Positions 1 to 6,243 of a stretch of 8,347 nt of DNA are shown here, piece by piece. The translations under genes were made by a program, and so were the position numbers. Each line of letters starts with the position of its first letter. Position 1 is the first letter of the stretch. The DNA is from Reyranella sp. (lineage in GTDB: Bacteria > Pseudomonadota > Alphaproteobacteria > Reyranellales > Reyranellaceae): the NCBI GenBank assembly GCA_021732965.1, contig JAKFVZ010000778.1:1-8347 (forward strand). Direction: 5' to 3'. A model generated the notes under the pieces. That model did no database searches. It saw nothing but the letters and a program-made list of their open reading frames with translations, and was not told the DNA's origin.

Positions 1-153
1 GGTGATACAGCAATAGCGCTGGCCGAAATGTCGCATCTGCATTTCCCACGAGCGGTGGTCGGCGGCGAATTCGTGCACGAACACGATGGGCGCGCCCGCC
101 CCCGTCTCTTCGTAGTAGAGCTTCACGCCATCGTCGGTCGTTGCATAGGCCAT
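1..153 (-). CDS. alpha/beta-fold hydrolase, N-terminal fragment (cut by window edge)
   Basis: Only the first 51 codons are present; the gene runs off the left edge. The start is ATG at 153-151, preceded by a GGGAG Shine-Dalgarno (complement of 162-166) 8 bases upstream. The protein begins MAYATTDDGVKLYYEETGAG, the usual opening beta hairpin of an alpha/beta hydrolase. It continues with a hydrophobic strand (IVFVHEF, residues 23-29) whose His-Glu-Phe lies at the oxyanion-hole position (HG in most relatives), then a conserved Trp (residue 36). The catalytic Ser, Asp and His lie outside the window, so activity and substrate cannot be judged. Family members are cytoplasmic esterases, epoxide hydrolases, haloperoxidase-like enzymes or C-C hydrolases. 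A C-C hydrolase would suit the nearby ring-cleavage genes, but the gene is not part of that operon and this link is speculation. The family call is good; the function is open. Confidence 0.8.
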   Translation of the reverse strand, partial: MAYATTDDGVKLYYEETGAGAPIVFVHEFAADHRSWEMQMRHFGQRYCCIT

Positions 154-306
154 CGGTCGATCTCCCTGTCGGCGCCGGGCGATTGTGACGTACGGCGCCG
201 CGGCAAATCCACCCTGATGTCAGCCGCCATGCGGCCCGGCCGTGGTCGGCGCAATCCCTAGAAACCTTCATGCGCCTCACCTGCCGAATGATGGACATGC
301 GGTGCT
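154..306. promoter_or_regulatory. divergent intergenic region between hydrolase and 2OG dioxygenase genes
   Basis: This 153-base gap separates two divergently transcribed genes and must hold their promoters unless the hydrolase is read from elsewhere. Its only clear element is the hydrolase ribosome binding site (162-166, complement). I see no convincing -35/-10 pair and no strong palindrome on either strand. It is GC-rich, like the coding sequence around it. Confidence 0.35.
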
Positions 307-1059
307 ATGGTTGCACTCATGAGCGAAATCGGAACCGGTCTCCAGAATGCCTCGGGCATCCGCGCCTCCGTCGAGCGCGCGGGCTATGCCTTCGTCGAAG
401 CCTCCGACATGCGCACGGCGTTCGCGCGCTTCGGGACGCTCGCCGACTGGCCGGCCTTCGCCGAGAGCTGGAACGATCTCGAGGTCGACACCTACATGGG
501 CGACGGCGGGCGCTACCGGAGGCGACGGTTCGGCGTCTACGAAGCCGAGCGCCAGGGCGCGATTGTACGTGGCGCGCACCAGCCGCATTACCAGGGCCTC
601 AGCTACAACAACCTGAACGGCGGCATCGAGCGCTGGTTCAAGCCGGTCACCGACGAGATCGGTGACGGCGCCTCGATGCGCACCATCCTCGAATATTGCC
701 GCGCCTTGTTCGGCCGCCTCGCGCCCGACGCCGCCAAGTGGCACATCGAGGTCCACCAGTTCCGCATCGAGGCGAAGACCGGCGAGCAGGGCAAGCCGAC
801 GCCCGAGGGCATGCACCGCGACGGGGTCGACTATGTGCTGGTGCTGCTGATCAACCGCCGCAACATCGCCAGCGGCACCACGACAGTGCACGACCTCGAC
901 AAGCGCGCGCTCGGCAGCTTCACCCTCACCGATCCGCTCGATGCCGCGCTGGTCGACGACGCCCGCTGCTATCACGGCGTCACGCCGGTCGAGCCGGAGA
1001 ACCCTGCGCTCCCCGCCTATCGCGACGTGCTGGTGGTGACGTTCAAGAAGAAGCCCTAA
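307..1059 (+). CDS. 2-oxoglutarate/Fe(II)-dependent dioxygenase, PF10014-type (2OG-Fe_Oxy_2)
   Basis: A 250-residue cytoplasmic protein resembling the 2OG-Fe dioxygenase family that includes Bacillus L-isoleucine 4-hydroxylase (IDO). Such enzymes hydroxylate an unactivated carbon, usually of a free amino acid, while converting 2-oxoglutarate to succinate and CO2. The metal-binding triad is readable: His170 and Asp172 in the H-x-D motif (EGMHRDGVDYV) and a distal His223 (CYHGVTPV). Arg239 in AYRDVLVVTF is well placed to bind the 2-oxoglutarate carboxylate. An aromatic and Asn-rich stretch (HQPHYQGLSYNNLNGG, about residues 91-106) matches the family's central conserved block. The start is uncertain: ATG at 307 or ATG at 319 (MSEIG...) are both possible and neither has a clear Shine-Dalgarno. 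The stop is TAA at 1057-1059, only 7 bases from the converging LigB-like gene. It appears monocistronic. The substrate cannot be predicted. Confidence 0.85.
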   Translation: MVALMSEIGTGLQNASGIRASVERAGYAFVEASDMRTAFARFGTLADWPAFAESWNDLEVDTYMGDGGRYRRRRFGVYEAERQGAIVRGAHQPHYQGLSYNNLNGGIERWFKPVTDEIGDGASMRTILEYCRALFGRLAPDAAKWHIEVHQFRIEAKTGEQGKPTPEGMHRDGVDYVLVLLINRRNIASGTTTVHDLDKRALGSFTLTDPLDAALVDDARCYHGVTPVEPENPALPAYRDVLVVTFKKKP

Positions 1060-1066
1060 CTGGCCA

Positions 1067-1891
1067 TCAGGCCGCGATGTGCATGTGCGCCAGCGTACAG
1101 CTCACCGCGAAGATCGGGACCGGTTCGCAGAAGTCGACCGTTCCTTTCGCGCCCTTCGCGGCCGCCGCAGCCGCGATGAAGGTCCGTATCTCGAACCCGC
1201 CCTGTCCTGCTTCGCGATAGGTCTCGGCATCGGTGTAGGATAGCAACGCCTCGCGATCGTTGGCCGACCAGCGGCGCAGGAATTCCTGGTCCCACTCCCG
1301 GTTGATCTTCCCCGAGTCCGGCGTGGCCGGCCAATGCGAGAGGCCGCCGGTGCCGATCAGGGCGATCCGCTCGGGCACGGCGTCGGCGGCACGGCGCAGA
1401 GCCTCGCCGAACGCCCAGGCGCGGGCCAACGGCGCGAGCGGCGGCCCCTGGCAGTTGATGTTTGCCGGTATGATCGGCAGGTCGTAGTCCGGCGTCAGGA
1501 AATGCAGCGGCACCGAGATGCCGTGATCGAATTTCCATTCCTCCGCATAGGCCACGTCGACCGTCTGCATCACGCTCTCGATCAGCCTGCGCGACAACGC
1601 CTTGTTGCCGGGCACGGTCGTGCGCTTGATCCGCAGGAACGCCTCGTCCTCGATCGGCCCCTCGTAGCCGTCGGCCATGCCGATGGCGAAGGCCGGCATG
1701 TTGTCCATGAAGAAATTGGCGAAGTGCTCGGCCGCGATCACGACCAGCGCATCGGGCTTCGTCGCGCGGATATCGTCGCCCATGCGCCGGAACGCGCCCT
1801 GCACCGCCTGGCGCGTCTGGGTATCCGCCCGTTCGGCGCGGCCCGTCATGCCCGGGGCATGACTGCAGGCACCGCAATAGACCAGAGGCAT
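1067..1891 (-). CDS. class III extradiol ring-cleavage dioxygenase, catalytic (LigB-like) subunit
   Basis: This 274-residue protein belongs to the LigB superfamily, whose members use non-haem Fe(II) and O2 to open catechol-type rings at the meta position (protocatechuate, gallate, 2,3-dihydroxyphenylpropionate and others). The expected iron ligands are visible: His11 (CSHAPG), His56 (AAEHFANFF) and Glu234 (GGFEIRTF). His186 in GTGGLSHWP corresponds to the catalytic acid/base His of LigB, and His123 (FDHGISVPLHF) to the second active-site His. Internal phrases such as VVIAAEHFANFFMDNMPAF and DHGISVPLHFL recall MhpB as well as LigB. It is somewhat shorter than Sphingobium LigB (about 300). The start ATG (1891-1889) overlaps the stop of the small subunit by one base (TGATG) and has GGGAG 8 bases upstream, so translation is probably coupled. 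It is the last gene of the minus-strand operon. The reaction class is clear; the aromatic substrate is not. Confidence 0.9.
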   Translation of the reverse strand: MPLVYCGACSHAPGMTGRAERADTQTRQAVQGAFRRMGDDIRATKPDALVVIAAEHFANFFMDNMPAFAIGMADGYEGPIEDEAFLRIKRTTVPGNKALSRRLIESVMQTVDVAYAEEWKFDHGISVPLHFLTPDYDLPIIPANINCQGPPLAPLARAWAFGEALRRAADAVPERIALIGTGGLSHWPATPDSGKINREWDQEFLRRWSANDREALLSYTDAETYREAGQGGFEIRTFIAAAAAAKGAKGTVDFCEPVPIFAVSCTLAHMHIAA

Positions 1892-2244
1892 CAGTGCATC
1901 TCCCGTTCAGCCTTGAGGCGGGCGTCGTGGGCCTCGACGCCCTCGTAACCGGTGGCGGCATAGACGCCCTCGCGTACCGGGCCGTGATCCTTCAGGCCCT
2001 GCCGCATCCGCTCGAGATAGTCCGGCCATTCGATGCGGTGCAGCGCCGCGAAGTGCATGAGGAGTTGGCCGTTGACGCCCAGCACATAGAGCAAACCGAT
2101 GTCGGGCTTCACCAGCGCGCCGATCTCTTCCGGCGTGAGGTCGTACTCGCCCAGCACCGCGTCCCGCTCCTCGGCATAGCGCTGCCGTATCCGCGGGTCG
2201 CGGTTGAGCTGGTAGATCAGCTTCTGGACCTGATAGAGGCTCAT
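1891..2244 (-). CDS. LigA-like small (alpha) subunit of class III extradiol dioxygenase
   Basis: A 117-residue, mostly helical protein of the LigA family (PF07746). In protocatechuate 4,5-dioxygenase this subunit caps the active-site opening of the catalytic LigB subunit, and the two form an (alpha-beta)2 enzyme. The family core is recognisable: a short N-terminal helix (YQVQKLIYQLNRDP), then RYAEERDAVLGEYDLTPEE, then the ALVKPDIGLLYVLGVNGQLL segment. The C-terminal third (KDHGPVREGVYAATGYEGVE) is basic and acidic and probably contacts the partner. The ATG at 2244 has GGAG 5 bases upstream (complement of 2250-2253), and its leader is only 12 bases from the Bug gene's stop. It overlaps the downstream catalytic subunit gene, so the two are almost certainly made together. 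Gene order (small subunit first) is the same as in ligAB. It is slightly shorter than Sphingobium LigA (139). Confidence 0.85.
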   Translation of the reverse strand: MSLYQVQKLIYQLNRDPRIRQRYAEERDAVLGEYDLTPEEIGALVKPDIGLLYVLGVNGQLLMHFAALHRIEWPDYLERMRQGLKDHGPVREGVYAATGYEGVEAHDARLKAEREMH

Positions 2245-2256
2245 GCAGTCTCCGTC

Positions 2257-3231
2257 CTACTCCAGCTTCACGCCCGACACCTTCACGATGTCGGCCCAGC
2301 GGGCGCGCTCCTTCGGGATGAAGGCCGTGAACTCCTCGACGGAGTTGCCGACCAGCCGGACCCCGCGCTGGGCGAACTGCTAGACCATCTTCGGATCGCG
2401 CAGGATCTTCGCGGTCTCGGCATTCAGCCGGGCCACGATCTCCTTCGGCGTGCCGGCGGGCGCGATCAGCGCGAACCAGGACGAGGCCTCTAACCCCGGC
2501 AATCCCGCCTCGGCGGCGGTCGGCACGTCGGGCAGGATGGCCATGCGCTGCGGCGCGGCCCAGGCCAGCGCCTTGATCGCCCCGCTCCTGATATGACCGA
2601 TAACCAGCGGCGGGTTGTCGACCAGCCCGTCGATCTGGCCGGCCACGAGGTCCTGCACCGCGGGCGCCGCGCCCTTGTAGGGTACATGGGCCAGCCGGAT
2701 ACCGGCCGCCTGTTCCAGCAGCACGATGGCGAGATGCGTCGTGGTGCCGTTGCCCGCCGAACCGAAGTTCAGCTTGCCGGGCAGGTCCTTGGCGCGGTCG
2801 ATCAGCCCCTTGAGCGTGGTGATGCCCGTCCGGGGGCTCACCACGACGATGTTCGGCATGTCCCCCACCACGGTGATGGGAGAGAAGGCCGTCGCCGTGT
2901 CGAACGGCATCTTCGAATAGAGGAATTCGTTGATCGTCAGGATGCCGGCCGAGGCCAGCAGCAGCGTGTAGCCGTCGGGCTCGGCCCTGGCGACGATCTC
3001 GGCACCGATATTGCCGCCGGCGCCGGGCTTGTTGTCGATCACGACCTGCTGGCCCAGCGCCTCCTGCAGCCCGGGCTGGATCGCCCGGGCCAGCACGTCG
3101 GCGACGCCGCCCGGCGGAAACGGCGCCACGATGCGCACCGGCTTGGTGGGATAGGACTGAGCCCCGGCGGCCGTCGCGAGCAGGACGCCGAGGGTACCGA
3201 GGACGCTTACGAGAACGCTTGTGCGCTTCAT
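2257..3231 (-). pseudogene. Bug/TctC-family periplasmic solute-binding protein, interrupted by an in-frame TAG
   Basis: The frame encodes a tripartite-tricarboxylate receptor (Bug family), a periplasmic protein that delivers carboxylates or aromatic acids to TctAB-type carriers or acts as a sensor. A Sec signal peptide (MKRTSVLVSVLGTLGVLLA, cleavage near AGA-QS at about residue 25) precedes the family opening YPTKPVRIVAPFPPGG. Later family blocks are present: DNKPGAGGNIGAE, LNFGSAGNGTTTHL, AHVPYKGAAPAVQDL, LPDVPTAAEAGLPG and FALIAPAGTPKEIV. A TAG at 2380-2382 ends the frame after 283 residues (...LRDPKMV). The same frame then continues for 40 codons (QFAQRGVRLVGNSVEEF...SGVKLE) to a second TAG at 2257-2259. 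That tail is a classic Bug C-terminus, and total length without the internal stop would be 324, normal for the family. The ATG has a strong GGGGAGG ribosome binding site. No tctA or tctB is in the window. It is either a recent nonsense allele, a sequence error, or read through. Confidence 0.85.
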
Positions 3232-3244
3232 GGTTTCCTCCCCT

Positions 3245-3267
3245 GCGGCCTTGTCGTCGGCGGCCGC
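3245..3267 (-). other. possible GC hairpin in the SDR-Bug intercistronic gap
   Basis: GCGGCC (3245-3250) pairs with GGCCGC (3262-3267) across an 11-base loop, inside the 54-base gap between the SDR stop and the Bug start. There is no following U-tract, so it is not a standard terminator. It could protect or partition the mRNA between the two cistrons, but in such GC-rich DNA a 6-bp stem may be chance. Confidence 0.25.
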
Positions 3268-3285
3268 GTGCCGTTTTGGCCCTCC

Positions 3286-4062
3286 CTAGCCGCCGCTGCC
3301 GATGGTCACGCCAGCGTCGGCGATGATGGTCTGGCCGGTGATGAAGGCGCCAGCCTTGCCGGCCAGCATCACGGCGATGCCGCCGATATCGTCCGGCTCG
3401 CCGATCCGGCCGAGCGGAGCGCCCTTGAGGCGCACGGCGAGGTACTTCTCATCGTCCCACAGCGCCTTGGCGAAGTCGGTCTTCACCAGGCCCGGAGCGA
3501 TCGTGTTCACGCGGATGTTGTCCTTGCCGTACTCGACGGCGAGGTTGCGCGCGAGCTGCATGTCGGCCGCCTTGGAGATGCCGTAGGCGCCGATCACCGG
3601 CGTGCCGCGCACGCCGCCGATGGAGGAGACGATGATGATCGACCCGTCCTTCTTGGCGCGCATGTCGGGCAGGCAGAAGTTGATCAGCCACATGCTCGAC
3701 AGGATGTTGTTGTGCATCACTTTCATGAACACGTCGTCGGGCAGCTTCTCGTTCGGCCCGTAATAGGGGTTGGAGGCGGCGTTGCAGACCAGGATGTCGA
3801 CCGGGCCGAGCTGCTTGCGCGTCTCCTCGATCAGCTTCTCGCACTGGGCCTTGTCGGAGATGTTGCAGGGAATGACGATGGCCTCGCCGCCGGCCGCCCG
3901 AATCTCGGCGGCTGCCTCCTCACAGGCAGGCGCCTTGCGGCTCGACACCACCACCTTGGCACCCTGCAGCGCGAGCTGCAGGGCTATCGACTTACCGATG
4001 CCCTTGCTCGAGCCGGTGACGACGGCGACCTTGCCCGTAAGGTCGAAAAGCGGCGATGCCAT
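3286..4062 (-). CDS. SDR-family NAD(P)-dependent oxidoreductase
   Basis: A 258-residue classical short-chain dehydrogenase/reductase. The Rossmann dinucleotide motif TGSSKGIG lies at residues 16-23, the NAAS structural motif at 94-97, and the catalytic tetrad can be placed as Asn119 (MHNNI), Ser147 (VSSIGG), Tyr160 and Lys164 (YGISK). Arg42, just after the second strand (VVVSSRK), suggests a preference for NADP(H). IAPGLVKTDF and TGQTIIADAGVTIGSGG are the usual substrate-loop and C-terminal phrases. The ATG has GGAGG 8 bases upstream (complement of 4071-4075). It is the first gene of the minus-strand operon, 54 bases before the Bug receptor. In this company it probably oxidises or reduces a ring substituent or an alcohol/ketone intermediate of an aromatic-acid pathway, but SDR specificity cannot be read from sequence. 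The stop is TAG (3288-3286), and the C-terminus there is family-typical. Confidence 0.9.
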   Translation of the reverse strand: MASPLFDLTGKVAVVTGSSKGIGKSIALQLALQGAKVVVSSRKAPACEEAAAEIRAAGGEAIVIPCNISDKAQCEKLIEETRKQLGPVDILVCNAASNPYYGPNEKLPDDVFMKVMHNNILSSMWLINFCLPDMRAKKDGSIIIVSSIGGVRGTPVIGAYGISKAADMQLARNLAVEYGKDNIRVNTIAPGLVKTDFAKALWDDEKYLAVRLKGAPLGRIGEPDDIGGIAVMLAGKAGAFITGQTIIADAGVTIGSGG

Positions 4063-4173
4063 TAAGTGTTCCTCCAGAGAATTCAGACTTCATCTGTCGC
4101 ATGAATTACACAAAACAGGAACCGGCTTCGGTACTTCAAAGCTACTTTAATAAAAACTCTTAGTAATTTGATT

Positions 4174-4179
4174 TATAAT
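4174..4179 (+). promoter_or_regulatory. perfect TATAAT (-10 candidate) for tamAB
   Basis: TATAAT matches the sigma-70-type -10 consensus exactly and is followed by AT-rich DNA. At the normal 17-base spacing the -35 position (about 4151-4156, TAAAAA) is poor. Transcription would begin near 4186 and give a leader of about 180 bases to the ATG at 4366. A chance match in AT-rich DNA is quite possible. Confidence 0.35.
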
Positions 4180-4200
4180 CATTTTATCTCTTGAGCAGCG

Positions 4201-4212
4201 TACCTCCAGGTA
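4201..4212. repeat. short inverted repeat TACCT-CC-AGGTA
   Basis: Two perfect 5-base arms separated by 2 bases, about 15 bases downstream of the expected tamA start point for the TATAAT at 4174. Its position would suit a repressor operator, but the arms are short and only one copy is present. Confidence 0.2.
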
Positions 4213-4365
4213 GTTACGATTTTCGGCATTACGGAATTCTTGATGTTCATGTCGATCCTCAGCCTACGGGCACAAGCATGAAGCTTAATGGCCACGAATT
4301 TGGCACCGTCCCCATTGCCAGAGAGGCATCCCTTTCCGTCGCCCCGCGTTGTATGGCTGACGGGC

Positions 4366-6243
4366 ATGGTGCGTTTAAGAAGCGAGTTCCTGCGCTGGGT
4401 GCGCATAAGCTGCCTCGTCTCGTTGGCGTTGGGCGGTGTGGCGAGCCTGTTGCCGCCCGCTGCACAGGCTCGCACCGGAAACATCGTCCTCACGGTGACA
4501 GGCAACGAGACGATGTCCGGAGAGCTCAAGGAACTGTCCGAGGATTTCGAGAAGCAGCAGCCCCTGACGGGCGATGCCCTGGGCGTTCTCCAGGGCGCGC
4601 AGGCCGTCGCCTCGCGGCTCAACACCGCGCTGCGGTCGCGCGGATTCTACGATGCCACCCTTAACGCCACGATCGACGGCAAGCCGATTGCCGATTCTTC
4701 CGCCCTGGAGGCGCTCGAATCGCGTCCCGATGCGGAAGCGGCGACGGTCAACATCACCATCGACACCGGTCCACGCTACCGTATCGGATCGGTTGCCATT
4801 CGCCCCCCCGGCGCGCCGCAATCCCTTCCCGGCATCGACCCTGCGGGAATAGGGCTCGCGCCCGGCGATCCCGCCGACGCCTCGGCCATCATCGCGGCGC
4901 AGAACAAGCTGCTGGAGGAATTGCGCAAACAGGGCCACGCGCTGGCCGCGATCAAGGATCGTGAGGTCATCGTCGACCATGCCACGCGGGAAGCCGAGGT
5001 GACGTTCGTCGCCGAACCCGGACCACTCGCCAGGATGGGCAAGGTGCGTTTCTCCGGCACGGAAAAAGTCGACACGGTCTGGCTGCAGCGCCGCGTGCCG
5101 TTCAAGGAGGGCGAAGCATACTCCCCCGCCAAGGTGGAGGACCTGCGCGGCAAGCTGACGTCGCTAGGCACCTTCAACGCGGTGCGGATCAAGCCCGCCA
5201 CCGAACTCGACGCCGACGGCGAACTGCCGATCGACGTGGAGCTGACCGACCGGCTGCAGCGCTCCATCGGCTTCGGCGCGAGCTACGAGACCCAGCTTGG
5301 CTTCGGAGTCGAGGGCTTCTGGGTCCATCGCAACCTGTTCGGCCAGGCGGAGAGCCTGCGCCTGTCGGGAGAGATCAACCATCTCGGACAAGGCTACGCG
5401 ATCCTCGACACCGGCTTTGCCTTCCGGGCCGCCTTCCGCAAACCCGACTGGTGGCTGCCGGGACAGGATCTTCGGCTCGAAGCGGCAGCGCTGCGCGAAG
5501 TAGTCCCCGCCTATACGAGAAAGGCCGCCACTTTCTACGGAGGTTTCGACCGCACCTTCTCGCCGCGCTGGCAGGCCCGCGTCGGATTGGCGGCCGAGAT
5601 CGCCGACATCACCCGCAACGGCATCACCCAGAGCTATCGCATGCTCGGCCTGCAGGGCACGGTTCTCTACAATCGCGCCAACAGCGACCTCGACCCGACG
5701 CGCGGTTACCGTGTCGAATTCAACGTCCAGCCGTGGATCGATACTGGACCCGGCGGCGACATGTTCACCATCCTGCGCCTGACCGGCCGTCATTACTGGG
5801 ACATCGCCGAGCCCGGTCGTACCGTGCTGGCGACCCGCGCCTCGTTCGGCACCGAGCCCGGCCTCAGCATCGCCGGCATCCCGCCCGACAAGCTCTTCTA
5901 TGCCGGCGGCGGCGGCTCGGTGCGCGGCTTCGTCTACCAGACCGCCGGACCGCTCGACGCCTATGGCAATCCGCTCGGCGGCGCGAGTGTGGTCGAGGCC
6001 AACGTCGAACTGCGCCAGAGGATTGGCCAGGCGTGGGGCGCGGTGGCCTTCGTCGATGCCGGCAGCGCCTATCCCGATCTCCTGCCGAACTTCTCGCAGC
6101 TTCCGCCGCGCGTCGGCGCCGGCGTCGGCGTCCGCTACTACACCGACTTCGGGCCGATCCGGGCCGATGTCGGTATCCCCCTGAACCGCCGGCCGACCGA
6201 TCCGCCGTTCGGCATCTATGTCAGCCTGGGACAGGCCTTCTGA
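4366..6243 (+). CDS. tamA: TamA-like outer-membrane assembly protein (Omp85/BamA superfamily)
   Basis: A 625-residue outer-membrane protein of the TAM complex, which with TamB helps insert certain beta-barrel proteins and supports lipid transport to the outer membrane. The chosen start gives a clean Sec signal peptide (basic MVRLRSEFLRWVR, hydrophobic core, cleavage at AQA-RT near residue 35). An upstream ATG at 4288 would add 26 proline-rich residues and bury the signal. Three POTRA-like domains follow (about 38-125, 126-205, 212-285; for example LARMGKVRFSGTEKVDTVWL opens the third), then a 16-strand-type barrel (about 288-625). Barrel hallmarks are the L6 motif GSVRGF (VRGF at 519-522), the late block GPIRADVGIPLNRR and the terminal beta-signal ending YVSLGQAF with C-terminal Phe. 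The stop TGA overlaps the tamB ATG by one base (TGATG). E. coli TamA is 577 residues, so the length fits. No strong Shine-Dalgarno is visible at either start. Confidence 0.9.
   Translation: MVRLRSEFLRWVRISCLVSLALGGVASLLPPAAQARTGNIVLTVTGNETMSGELKELSEDFEKQQPLTGDALGVLQGAQAVASRLNTALRSRGFYDATLNATIDGKPIADSSALEALESRPDAEAATVNITIDTGPRYRIGSVAIRPPGAPQSLPGIDPAGIGLAPGDPADASAIIAAQNKLLEELRKQGHALAAIKDREVIVDHATREAEVTFVAEPGPLARMGKVRFSGTEKVDTVWLQRRVPFKEGEAYSPAKVEDLRGKLTSLGTFNAVRIKPATELDADGELPIDVELTDRLQRSIGFGASYETQLGFGVEGFWVHRNLFGQAESLRLSGEINHLGQGYAILDTGFAFRAAFRKPDWWLPGQDLRLEAAALREVVPAYTRKAATFYGGFDRTFSPRWQARVGLAAEIADITRNGITQSYRMLGLQGTVLYNRANSDLDPTRGYRVEFNVQPWIDTGPGGDMFTILRLTGRHYWDIAEPGRTVLATRASFGTEPGLSIAGIPPDKLFYAGGGGSVRGFVYQTAGPLDAYGNPLGGASVVEANVELRQRIGQAWGAVAFVDAGSAYPDLLPNFSQLPPRVGAGVGVRYYTDFGPIRADVGIPLNRRPTDPPFGIYVSLGQAF

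Larger units (their letters stand above)
4063..4365. promoter_or_regulatory. AT-rich divergent promoter region between the SDR operon and tamA
   Basis: About 300 bases separate the two divergent transcription units. Roughly 4081-4200 is strikingly AT-rich for this genome, with runs such as TTTAATAAAAAC and ATTTATAATCATTTTATC. It must carry the promoter of the SDR-Bug-LigAB operon (minus) and probably that of tamAB (plus). Visible elements are the SDR ribosome binding site (4071-4075, complement), a perfect TATAAT on the plus strand and a short inverted repeat just downstream (listed separately). On the minus strand, a TTGAAG followed by TTTTGT about 18 bases later is a weak promoter guess. 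No regulator gene is adjacent. The part from 4288 to 4365 is open in the tamA frame but has non-genomic codon use and is probably leader. Confidence 0.55.

Noticed and set aside
1055..1080. Possible bidirectional terminator between the convergent dioxygenase genes
   Set aside because: Only a GGCC-ATCA-GGCC mini-palindrome is present in and around the 7-base gap; a 4-bp stem with no T-run is too weak to call.
1056..1961. Alternative minus-strand frame of about 301 codons over the LigB-like gene
   Set aside because: It shows no dioxygenase motifs. The frame at 1067-1891 has all iron ligands and a proper ribosome binding site.
3286..3288. SDR stop TAG as a third read-through site joining SDR to the Bug protein
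   Set aside because: The SDR C-terminus (GQTIIADAGVTIGSGG) is already family-typical. The 18 open codons that follow include the Bug ribosome binding site and would bury its signal peptide, so the shared frame is coincidence.
2593..4065. Plus-strand open frame of 490 codons over the Bug and SDR genes
   Set aside because: It lies antisense to two recognised genes, and its translation is rich in Arg, His, Gly and Asp with no family pattern. Long antisense frames are expected at this GC content.
4191..4664. Plus-strand open frame of 157 codons starting in the AT-rich gap
   Set aside because: It overlaps the tamA signal peptide and first POTRA in another frame, and has no recognisable domain or good ribosome binding site.
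5451..6242. Upstream open extension of the tamB frame within tamA
   Set aside because: The extension is Arg/Pro-rich low-complexity sequence overlapping the TamA barrel in another frame. The ATG at 6243 gives the correct membrane anchor.
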